From: Gallionellaceae bacterium
Lineage (GTDB): Bacteria > Pseudomonadota > Gammaproteobacteria > Burkholderiales > Gallionellaceae
Reading direction: 5' to 3'
DNA: 7,306 nt
NCBI GenBank assembly: GCA_003445795.1
Contig: DMCN01000040.1
Coordinates: forward strand, 1 to 7,306
Of the stretch, positions 1 through 7,306 are shown one piece after another. Position numbers and translations under genes: made by a program. How positions within the stretch are numbered: position 1 is the stretch's first letter; every line of letters begins with the position of its first letter. The notes below the pieces were generated by a model. It had not been told where the DNA came from and ran no database searches. It saw only the letters and a list, made by a program, of their open reading frames with translations.

Positions 1-494
1 TACATGATCAGCATCGGATCGAGCGCCACGGTGCGCGCCAGCGCCACGCGCCGCGCCATGCCGCCGGACAATTCGGCCGGCATCAGATCGTGCGTGCCGC
101 GCAGGCCGACCGCGTGCAGCTTCATCATCACCAGGTCGTGGATGACCTCTTCCGGCAGATCGGTATGTTCGCGCATCTGGAACGCCACGTTGTCGAACAC
201 CGACATGTCAGTGAACAGCGCGCCGAACTGGAACAGCACGCCCATCTTGCGGCGCATGTCGTACAGCCCCTGCTGGTCCAGCTCGTGCATGACCTGACCG
301 TCTATCCTGATCTCGCCTCTGGTGGGCTTGAGCGCGCCGCCGATCAGGCGGAACAGGGTGGTCTTGCCGCAACCGCTCCCGCCCATGATGGCGATGAGCT
401 TGCCCTTGTGAAAGGACATGTTGATGCCTTTCAGGATGGCACGATTGTCGTAGGCGAAATTAACGTCGCGGACTTCTACCAGAGGTGCGGACAC
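1..494 (-). CDS. mlaF: MlaF, ATP-binding protein of the Mla phospholipid transporter (partial, C-terminus off the window)
   Basis: This is the cytoplasmic ABC ATPase that powers MlaFEDB, the inner-membrane complex moving phospholipids between the inner and outer membranes to keep outer-membrane lipid asymmetry. Visible on the minus strand are 164 residues out of about 270 usual for the family. The P-loop GGSGCGKTT is at residues 38-46, the Q-loop VLFQFGALFTDMSVFDNVAF centres on Gln89, and the signature LSGGMARRVALART starts at 142. The run LFTDMSVFDNVAF and the LSGGMARR signature are typical of MlaF and not of ABC ATPases in general. The Walker B strand starts (LIM) as the window ends. The start is GTG at 494-492. 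An in-frame TAA lies directly upstream, so no longer start is possible, and a weak AGG sits 7 bases before it. The usual P-loop proline is Gly39 here. The gene points away from the pilus genes, and mlaE/D/C/B would be expected beyond base 1 (inference). Confidence 0.95.
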   Translation of the reverse strand, partial: MSAPLVEVRDVNFAYDNRAILKGINMSFHKGKLIAIMGGSGCGKTTLFRLIGGALKPTRGEIRIDGQVMHELDQQGLYDMRRKMGVLFQFGALFTDMSVFDNVAFQMREHTDLPEEVIHDLVMMKLHAVGLRGTHDLMPAELSGGMARRVALARTVALDPMLIM

Positions 495-526
495 TTATGA
501 ACCTATCGCAGATGAGAAGAGGGCGC

Positions 527-556
527 ATTCTAAACCACGCCACCGTATCTTGGAAA
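527..556 (-). promoter_or_regulatory. Candidate sigma-70 promoter for mlaF
   Basis: Read on the minus strand, TTTCCA (556-551) and TAGAAT (532-527) are separated by 18 bases. The -10 matches the consensus at 5 of 6 positions and the -35 at 4 of 6. Transcription would begin near base 520, leaving a leader of about 25 bases before the mlaF GTG. This is a by-eye match only. Confidence 0.42.
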
Positions 557-567
557 TCGCTGATTAC

Positions 568-596
568 TTGAGCTTGGCGCGATTGCGGGCTATCCT
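568..596 (+). promoter_or_regulatory. Candidate sigma-70 promoter for the regulator/msh unit
   Basis: TTGAGC (568-573) and TATCCT (591-596) are 17 bases apart, each matching 4 of 6 consensus positions. It lies about 45 bases upstream of the regulator start. It is weak but is the best-placed pair I see in the gap. No sigma-54 element with the required GG-N10-GC spacing was found there, which argues against simple autoregulation through sigma-54. Confidence 0.28.
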
Positions 597-640
597 GCGG
601 GGCGTTACACATATCTCGTGTCTACTTTCAGGATAACAGC

Positions 641-2056
<1,416 letters not shown>

Positions 2057-2067
2057 AGGGGGAGCAG

Positions 2068-3570
2068 ATGTATCTGGAGCATTTCGGCCTGACCGAGCCA
2101 CCGTTCAAGATCACTCCGGTCACCGAATTCTTCTTTTCCGGTGCCAACCGCGGCGAGATACTCGACGCGCTGGTCTATGCCATCACCGATGGCGAAGGCA
2201 TCGTCAAGATCAGCGGCGAAGTCGGCAGCGGCAAGACCATGCTGTGCCGCATGCTGCTGGACCGCCTGCCCTCCAACATCAAAGCCATCTACCTGGCCAA
2301 CCCCAGCATGTCGCGCGACGAGCTGCTGTATGCCATCGCCGACCGGCTCGACCTCGATCTCGAAGGCAAACGCGTCAACATCATCCTGCAGACCCTGCAG
2401 AACCATCTCGAAGCGATGTACGAACGCGGCGAACGCTGCGTGGTACTGGTGGACGAAGCGCATGCCATGCCGCTGGAGACGCTGGAAGAATTGCGCCTGC
2501 TGTACAACCTGCAGGTCGGCAAACACAAGCTGATCCAGATCGTACTGTTCGGCCAGCCCGAACTGGACGAGAAGCTGGAGCAGACCAACATGCGCCAGTT
2601 GAAGGACCGCATCGTTCATCACTTCAACATCCTGCCGATCTCGCGCAAGGTGATCAACGACTACCTGATGTTCCGCATGCGCGCCGCCGGCTACAAAGGA
2701 CCGGACGTGTTCTCGCCCGCCGCCGTGCAGCTCATCGGCAAGGCCTCGCTCGGGCTGATGCGCCGCGTCAACATCCTCGCCGACAAATCGCTGCTCGCCG
2801 CCTTCGTCGAGAACACGCACAACATCGAATCGCGCCATGTCCTGGCCGCCATCCGCGACAGCGAGATGACCAACAAGCGCAACCTGCTCAACCGCAAAGG
2901 CGTCGCGATGACCGGTGGCGTCATCCTGTTCGCCGCCTCGCTGGCTGGCGCAAGCTTGTTCATGGGACAGGAGAACACCAGCCTGCCCGCACCGACGACG
3001 ATGCAAACCGCCAGTATCGTGCAACCGGCCGTCGCCAGCGAAGTGGTTGCGACAACCGTTTCGCAAGCGGCCGCCGCCGAGACGCTGGCGACCGCAACCG
3101 AGACTCCCGCCGCACCCGCAGCTGCGGCCCCCGCTGCGGTCGAAAAAGCGCCCATCGTCATCGCGCCCAAGCCGGCTGCAAAACCCGCTGCAACCGCGGC
3201 CGCACCGGCACCGGCACCGACAACTTCCGTAGCGCAATTGCCCACGATGCTGCAGCAGCGACTGGCGGCAACGCAAGCCATGCTGGACAAACCGGGACGC
3301 GGAAACGTCAGTATCCAGCTGTTCTACACCGACGATATCCGCCCCGAGCGCATGGAGCGTTTCCTCGGCCGGGCTCAAAGATTGGGCATACTTGCCGAGA
3401 TATACATCGTGTCGATCAAGCTGAACGGCAAAGACGGATATCGCGTGCTATTCGGCAACTACGCGACCAGCGACCTCGCGCGCACAGGGATACAGGAATT
3501 GCCGCAGCGCTATAAAGATGCATTTGCGCCCACTTTGCACATGCTAAATGAGACGCAGAACATGCCCTAA
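2068..3570 (+). CDS. mshM: MshM-like AAA ATPase (ExeA/GspA family) with membrane anchor and C-terminal SPOR-like domain
   Basis: A 500-residue protein. Residues 1-270 are an ExeA/MshM-type AAA ATPase: the N-terminal MYLEHFGLTEPPFKITP motif, P-loop GEVGSGKT (50-57), Walker B VVLVDEAH (125-132), then VLFGQPEL and a winged region ending in RRVNILADKSLLAAF. One transmembrane helix follows at about 279-299, then roughly 90 residues rich in Ala/Pro/Thr. The C-terminal domain, about 413-492, starts NVSIQLFYTDD and continues with DGYRVLFGNYATSDLA, a pattern like SPOR peptidoglycan-binding domains. MshM of the Vibrio MSHA locus is, as I recall, close to 280 residues and lacks this tail. ExeA instead has a different periplasmic peptidoglycan-binding domain. 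The ATPase would face the cytoplasm and the SPOR-like domain the periplasm, helping place the MshL secretin (inference). The start is ATG with GGGGGAG just upstream. GspA/ExeA-like would be the alternative name, but the following mshL, mshN and mshE favour mshM. Confidence 0.86.
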   Translation: MYLEHFGLTEPPFKITPVTEFFFSGANRGEILDALVYAITDGEGIVKISGEVGSGKTMLCRMLLDRLPSNIKAIYLANPSMSRDELLYAIADRLDLDLEGKRVNIILQTLQNHLEAMYERGERCVVLVDEAHAMPLETLEELRLLYNLQVGKHKLIQIVLFGQPELDEKLEQTNMRQLKDRIVHHFNILPISRKVINDYLMFRMRAAGYKGPDVFSPAAVQLIGKASLGLMRRVNILADKSLLAAFVENTHNIESRHVLAAIRDSEMTNKRNLLNRKGVAMTGGVILFAASLAGASLFMGQENTSLPAPTTMQTASIVQPAVASEVVATTVSQAAAAETLATATETPAAPAAAAPAAVEKAPIVIAPKPAAKPAATAAAPAPAPTTSVAQLPTMLQQRLAATQAMLDKPGRGNVSIQLFYTDDIRPERMERFLGRAQRLGILAEIYIVSIKLNGKDGYRVLFGNYATSDLARTGIQELPQRYKDAFAPTLHMLNETQNMP

Positions 3571-3646
3571 GCAGTTGAAGGACAAAGTATATAGATCGAA
3601 AGACGTGTTGCCGTAGTCGGGAAATGGTGTTACCTTCCGCGAAAAC

Positions 3647-3654
3647 AAAGGGAG
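3647..3654 (+). promoter_or_regulatory. Shine-Dalgarno site that fixes the mshL start
   Basis: AAAGGGAG ends 8 bases before the ATG at 3663. The frame is also open from an ATG at 3624, but that start has no good ribosome site and would put 13 hydrophilic residues in front of the signal peptide. The site therefore supports 3663. Confidence 0.75.
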
Positions 3655-3662
3655 AAAAGGGA

Positions 3663-5429
3663 ATGAGGTTCACTCACATATTGCTGTGTTCGGCCTGTGT
3701 TTCAATGGCCGCTTGCGGCACAAGGCAGATCACACCGTCTGACAAGCACATCCAGCAGAGCAGTCTGGAAGCCAGCCAAGCCGCCGGAACCATCCCGCAA
3801 CCCAGCAAACGCGCTGTCGTCCTCCCGCCTCCAAAACCCGCAGCCAAAGTAGAGACCTATAGCGTCGTCGTCACCAGTCTGCCTGCCCGCGACATCCTGT
3901 TCGCGCTGGCGCGCGATGCAAAAGTGAACATCGACATCCATCCCGGCATCGACGGCAGCGTCACGCTGAACGCCATCAACCAGACCCTGCCGCAGATTCT
4001 GGACCGCATCTCCAAACAGGTGGACATGCGTTACGAACTGGAGAACGGCAGCCTCGTCGTGATGCCGGACTCGCCCTTCCTGCGGACCTACAAGATCGAT
4101 TACGTCAACATGTCGCGCGACACCGATGGCAGCATGTCGAACACGACCCAGGTTGGCGGCTCCGGATCGACAGGTGGCTCATCCAGCAACAATTCCCAGC
4201 TTTCCATCAAGAATAGCTCCAAAAATCATTTCTGGGACACGCTGGAAAAGAATGTCAAAGACATCCTGAGGGAAACCGACAAGGAAATTATCGTCCGACG
4301 CAAATCAGGTGCGGATGCCCAAGCGGCGAGCGAGCAGGACGCCAAGAGTTCGAGCGGTGAAAAGGATAAAGCCGCCAACGAAACCGAACGCAAAGGACAA
4401 AGCGGCCAACAGGATTATCAGGATTACCAGATACTCCAGGCGGCATCGGTCATCTCCAGCCCCGAGGCCGGCATCATCACCGTGCGCGCCACCGGCAAGC
4501 AGCACGCGAAGATTCAGGACTTCATCTCGCAGATCATGCGCAACGCGCGCCGTCAGGTACTGATCGAGGCGACCATCGCCGAGGTGCGCCTGAGCAGCAA
4601 CTATCAGCAGGGCATCGACTGGTCGCGCCTGCGCCTCGGCGCCAAGGGCTTCGAGATCACCCAGTCGGGATCGGCCGGTTTGCCCGCCAGCACGACCGGC
4701 AGCATGATGATCCTCAACTATGCCAACCCCACCTCCAAATTGGGCAACCTGAGCTCGACTGTTTCGCTGCTCGAATCGTTCGGCGACGTGAAGGTGCTCT
4801 CCAGCCCCAAGATCAGCGTGATGAACAATCAGACGGCGATGTTGCGCGTGGTGGATAACCTGGTGTACTTCACCATCAAGGCAGATACCACAACGAACCA
4901 GACTTCAAGCACAACCACCTATACCACCACCGCTGTCACCGTTCCGACCGGCTTCACCATGAGTGTGACTCCGCAGATCAACGACAGCGATTCGGTATTG
5001 ATCAACCTGCGCCCATCGATCACCCGGCGCATCGCCTGGGTCAACGACCCCAACCCCAGTCTTGCCAACCCCTGCGGCCCCACCGCTCCCTGCCCCGCAT
5101 CCGGTGTGGTGAGCCAGATCCCCGTATTGCAGACACGCGAGATGGAGTCGGTCCTGAAGATTGAAAACAACCAGATCGCCATACTTGGCGGATTGATGCA
5201 GGACGAGATCAACAACCTGACCGACAGCGTCCCGCTGCTGGGCGACATCCCGATCGCAGGAGCCGTGTTCAAGAACCGTAACGACACCAAGACCAAGACC
5301 GAACTGGTCATCTTCCTGCGCCCGGTAGTCATCAAGGATGCCAGCATCGAAGGTGATTACAGCGCATACCGCAGCAACCTGCCGGATGCCAACTTCCTCA
5401 AGCCCGAGAACGAGAAGGCAAAGCCATGA
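3663..5429 (+). CDS. mshL: MshL, outer-membrane secretin of the MSHA-type pilus (lipoprotein)
   Basis: 588 residues from the ATG at 3663. The N-terminus is a lipoprotein signal (MRFTHILLCSACVSMAAC), with Cys18 the likely lipidated residue. Residues about 65-137 form the short N0/STN-like domain (SLPARDILFALARDAKVN), followed by a Gly/Ser/Asn-rich linker and the FWDTLEKNVKDIL element characteristic of MshL. A hydrophilic charged stretch lies at about 212-256. A ring-building domain follows (about 257-310, ending in RRQVLIEATIAEVRLSS), then the beta-barrel core. The C-terminal secretin signature VPLLGDIPIAGAVFKNRND starts at residue 523 and runs into TKTELVIFLRPVVI. A Thr-rich segment near 405-425 and a Cys471/Cys477 loop are unusual. 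MshL should form the multimeric channel through which the pilus leaves the cell. A 92-base gap separates it from mshM with no clear terminator. Its stop overlaps the mshN start (ATGA), suggesting translational coupling. Confidence 0.94.
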   Translation: MRFTHILLCSACVSMAACGTRQITPSDKHIQQSSLEASQAAGTIPQPSKRAVVLPPPKPAAKVETYSVVVTSLPARDILFALARDAKVNIDIHPGIDGSVTLNAINQTLPQILDRISKQVDMRYELENGSLVVMPDSPFLRTYKIDYVNMSRDTDGSMSNTTQVGGSGSTGGSSSNNSQLSIKNSSKNHFWDTLEKNVKDILRETDKEIIVRRKSGADAQAASEQDAKSSSGEKDKAANETERKGQSGQQDYQDYQILQAASVISSPEAGIITVRATGKQHAKIQDFISQIMRNARRQVLIEATIAEVRLSSNYQQGIDWSRLRLGAKGFEITQSGSAGLPASTTGSMMILNYANPTSKLGNLSSTVSLLESFGDVKVLSSPKISVMNNQTAMLRVVDNLVYFTIKADTTTNQTSSTTTYTTTAVTVPTGFTMSVTPQINDSDSVLINLRPSITRRIAWVNDPNPSLANPCGPTAPCPASGVVSQIPVLQTREMESVLKIENNQIAILGGLMQDEINNLTDSVPLLGDIPIAGAVFKNRNDTKTKTELVIFLRPVVIKDASIEGDYSAYRSNLPDANFLKPENEKAKP

Positions 5430-6529
5430 GTCTGTTACTCGACGCGCTCAAGAAGTCCGGCGACAACCAGCACAAAGGCACCGGCTTGAGCGACCTGTCA
5501 CTGGAAGAAGCATCGCCATCGCGTTCCGCCTCAACTTCGGCGGCTTCTCCCACTGCCTCACGCGCCGCCGGCGAGACGCTGTTCGCCGCAAAGAAGAAAA
5601 AAGCTGCCGGCCCGCGCTGGAATCTCGGCTTGGTTCCGACCACCCTTCTGATCTGCTCGGTGCTGGGTGCCGGCTACGGCTACTACGTCTGGCTGGAACT
5701 GCAACCGCCCAGCCAGCCCATGGTCGCGCAGCGCGCAGCGCCGCCTGTGCCGGCGCCTGTTGCTGTTGCCCCACTGCCGCCGCTGGTTCCCTTTGTGGCA
5801 CCGCCTGAAAAAGAAGTTGTTCCGCAACCCGAACAACAACCGGTGATCACCGCGCGCAACGATGATTTCGATACGCCGCGCAGCCAGCCGAGAACCGAAA
5901 AACCGCGCAGCCGACCAGCCGGAACCGGTGTCGCTTTCCGGCGCAACATCGATGCGGACGGTGTCACCCCCGCACTGATTGAAGCATGGCAGGCTTATCA
6001 GCGCGGCGACTACGCGACGGCCTCGCAAGGCTACCGCCAGGTACTGGGCAAAGACCCGAACAACCGCGACGCCCTGCTCGGCATGGCTGCGACCGCACAA
6101 CAGCAAGGCATGGAAGAAGCCGCCCAGCGCTATTACCGCCAGTTACTGGTCGTCGATCCGCGCGATCCGGCGGCGATCGCCGCCTTGTCCACCTATACAC
6201 CGGCGGACGCGGCGGACAACGAGAGCAAGCTCAAACAGATGCTGGCAGAACAACCGCGCTCCGGCGCCCTGCATTTCGCGCTGGGCAACCTGTATGCGGA
6301 ACAGTCGAGCTGGGCCGATGCGCAACAGCATTACTTCAACGCCTACACACTGGAGCCGACCAATGCGCAGTTCGCCTTCAATCTTGCGGTGAGTCTGGAT
6401 CATCTGGGCCAGCGCAAGGTCGCTGCCCAGCATTATCAGCAGGCTTTGCAACTCGATGCTTCCGGCAACTCCGGTTTCGACCACGCACAAGCACAACAGC
6501 GCTTGAATGAACTGACCACCGCTCGCTGA
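5426..6529 (+). CDS. mshN: MshN, inner-membrane TPR protein of MSHA pilus biogenesis
   Basis: 367 residues. The N-terminus MSLLLDALKKSGDNQHKG matches the short cytoplasmic motif shared by MshN and GspB/ExeB proteins. A basic stretch (AAKKKKAAGPR) precedes one transmembrane helix at about 68-89, giving N-in topology. A Pro/Ala/Val-rich periplasmic spacer follows (about 92-175). The rest is TPR-like: IEAWQAYQRGDYATASQGYR from 185, a second unit near 218-251 (AAQRYYRQLLVVDPRDP), a third at about 283-312 (HFALGNLYAEQSSWADAQQHY), and a fourth at about 315-347 (FNLAVSLDHLGQRKVAAQHY). Such a protein probably scaffolds inner-membrane and secretin parts of the pilus machine, and its N-terminal motif may contact MshM as ExeB does ExeA (inference). 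The start overlaps the mshL stop by four bases, and AAGG at 5415-5418 gives a 7-base spacer. The periplasmic sequence is divergent, so the name rests on the N-terminal motif, topology, TPRs and gene order. Confidence 0.84.
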   Translation: MSLLLDALKKSGDNQHKGTGLSDLSLEEASPSRSASTSAASPTASRAAGETLFAAKKKKAAGPRWNLGLVPTTLLICSVLGAGYGYYVWLELQPPSQPMVAQRAAPPVPAPVAVAPLPPLVPFVAPPEKEVVPQPEQQPVITARNDDFDTPRSQPRTEKPRSRPAGTGVAFRRNIDADGVTPALIEAWQAYQRGDYATASQGYRQVLGKDPNNRDALLGMAATAQQQGMEEAAQRYYRQLLVVDPRDPAAIAALSTYTPADAADNESKLKQMLAEQPRSGALHFALGNLYAEQSSWADAQQHYFNAYTLEPTNAQFAFNLAVSLDHLGQRKVAAQHYQQALQLDASGNSGFDHAQAQQRLNELTTAR

Positions 6530-6536
6530 GGATACG

Positions 6537-7306
6537 ATGGCTGCACCGCAACAACAGAGCCAGCAGCCCATCGGGCACCTGCTGATAGCCAAGGGAGTGA
6601 TCAGCGAAGACCAGCTTCGCATCGCCACCCAGGAGCAGAACAAATCCCCGCAACCGCTGGGCCGCCTGCTGGTGCGTCTCGGCTTCCTGTCCGAAGCGAC
6701 CATCCGCGACGTGCTGTCCGAGAACCTCGGCCAGGAGAGCGTCGACCTGTCCAACGTCATCGTCGATCCCGCCGCGATCGTGCTGGTGCCGAAAGAGATC
6801 GCCCGCCGTTACATCCTGCTGCCGCTGTCGGTCGATACCACCAACAAGAACCTGACCATCGCGATCGCCGATCCGGACAACATCATCGCGCTCGACCAGG
6901 TGCGCGCATTGTTGCGCGACGAATACCGCCTGGTCACCCAACTCGCCAGCGAATCTGACATCCTGCGCGCCATCGACCAGTACTACGGCTTCGAACTTTC
7001 CATCGACGGCATCCTGCACGAGATCGAACCGGGCGAGATGGAGCACCAGAACCTCCAGCAGGGGGTGAACGAATTCAGCCAGCCGGTGGTGCGCCTGATC
7101 GACGCGATTTTCGGCGGTTCTTTAATTTTAAACGCTTCCGACATCCACTTTGAGCCGGAAAGCAGCTTCCTGCGCATCCGCTACCGCGTCGACGGCGTGC
7201 TGCGCCAGGTGCGCAGCCTGCACAAGAGCTTCTGGCCCGCCATGGTGGTGCGCCTGAAGGTGATGAGCGGCATGAACATCGCCGAGACGCGCGCGCCGCA
7301 GGACGG
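6537..7306 (+). CDS. mshE: MshE, GspE/PulE-family pilus assembly ATPase (partial, C-terminus off the window)
   Basis: 256 codons of an expected 550-600 are visible. The N-terminus carries an MshEN-type tandem motif: a first 24-residue unit at 11-34 (PIGHLLIAKGVISEDQL) and a second at 40-63 (PLGRLLVRLGFLSEATI), with a 5-residue spacer. A T2SSE_N-type domain follows to about residue 150 (DPAAIVLVPKEIARRYILLPL, then LTIAIADPDN). From about 180 comes the N2 part of the secretion ATPase: SQPVVRLIDAIF, ASDIHFEPE (200-208), FLRIRYRVDGVLRQV, and MSGMNIAETRAPQDG at the window end, typical of MshE. The Walker boxes and Cys4 zinc motif lie beyond the edge. The protein should be the hexameric cytoplasmic motor for pilin polymerisation. 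GAGG at 6528-6531 overlaps the mshN stop, 5 bases before the ATG. Residues 193-199 have odd codons and residues (see findings). mshG and pilin genes would be expected next (inference). Confidence 0.9.
   Translation, partial: MAAPQQQSQQPIGHLLIAKGVISEDQLRIATQEQNKSPQPLGRLLVRLGFLSEATIRDVLSENLGQESVDLSNVIVDPAAIVLVPKEIARRYILLPLSVDTTNKNLTIAIADPDNIIALDQVRALLRDEYRLVTQLASESDILRAIDQYYGFELSIDGILHEIEPGEMEHQNLQQGVNEFSQPVVRLIDAIFGGSLILNASDIHFEPESSFLRIRYRVDGVLRQVRSLHKSFWPAMVVRLKVMSGMNIAETRAPQD

Noticed and set aside
572..590. A sigma-54 type element around CTTGGCGCGATTGC upstream of the regulator
   Set aside because: The GG to GC spacing is only 7 bases. With correct spacing the -12 dinucleotide is GG instead of GC.
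607..621. Short dyad ACAC-N7-GTGT upstream of the regulator start, as a possible operator
   Set aside because: Four-base arms with a 7-base spacer occur often by chance and nothing else supports it.
3100..3225. Repetitive GCC/CCG-type codons, as a possible DNA repeat
   Set aside because: It is explained by the Ala/Pro-rich periplasmic linker of MshM. There is no regular repeat unit beyond a short GCACCG run.
2244..3515. A 423-codon open frame on the plus strand in another frame of mshM
   Set aside because: The composition (Arg, Gln, Ala, Pro throughout) is that of an out-of-frame reading of GC-rich coding sequence. The overlapping frame has all the family motifs and a good ribosome site.
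3625..3640. A sigma-54 type element in TGGTGTTACCTTCCGC
   Set aside because: The GG and GC pairs are 11 bases apart, not 10, and the internal bases do not match the consensus.
3624..3662. A longer mshL start at ATG 3624
   Set aside because: It would bury the lipoprotein signal peptide behind 13 hydrophilic residues, and the strong AAAGGGAG site fits the ATG at 3663.

Overview
The window is GC-rich coding DNA, almost without gaps, of proteobacterial type. The layout and protein styles (an Mla phospholipid-transport ATPase next to an MSHA-type pilus cluster with an MshM-SPOR fusion) best fit a betaproteobacterium, perhaps of the Nitrosomonadales/Gallionellaceae group. The genus assignment is a guess from resemblance and was not tested.

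Layout: (1) bases 1-494, minus strand, the N-terminal 164 residues of MlaF, the ATPase of the Mla outer-membrane lipid-asymmetry transporter. The gene runs off the left edge. (2) bases 495-640, a divergent intergenic region with one candidate sigma-70 promoter per direction. (3) bases 641-7306, plus strand, five closely packed genes: a sigma-54-dependent response regulator (641-2056), mshM with a C-terminal SPOR-like domain (2068-3570), the secretin gene mshL (3663-5429), mshN (5426-6529, ATGA overlap with mshL) and the first 256 codons of the assembly ATPase gene mshE, which runs off the right edge. Gaps are 11, 92, -4 and 7 bases, with no convincing terminator, so the block reads as one transcription unit.

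How they work together: MshE is the cytoplasmic motor that should power pilus polymerisation. MshL forms the outer-membrane channel. MshM (a cytoplasmic AAA ATPase anchored in the inner membrane) and MshN (one membrane span, periplasmic TPRs) resemble the ExeA/ExeB (GspA/GspB) pair that helps secretins assemble across peptidoglycan. The response regulator at the head of the unit probably controls pilus or linked surface genes from sigma-54 promoters, none of which I could find inside the window.

The points most worth a second look are the MshM-SPOR architecture, the regulator leading the pilus operon, loss of the motif arginines in both c-di-GMP-type motifs of MshE, a short AT-rich oddity in mshE just before its SDIH motif, and two insertions in MshL (a charged linker and a two-cysteine loop). 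I see no tRNA, rRNA, CRISPR array, insertion sequence or phage gene. This looks like a variant of a known system (MSHA/type IV pilus biogenesis), not a wholly new one.
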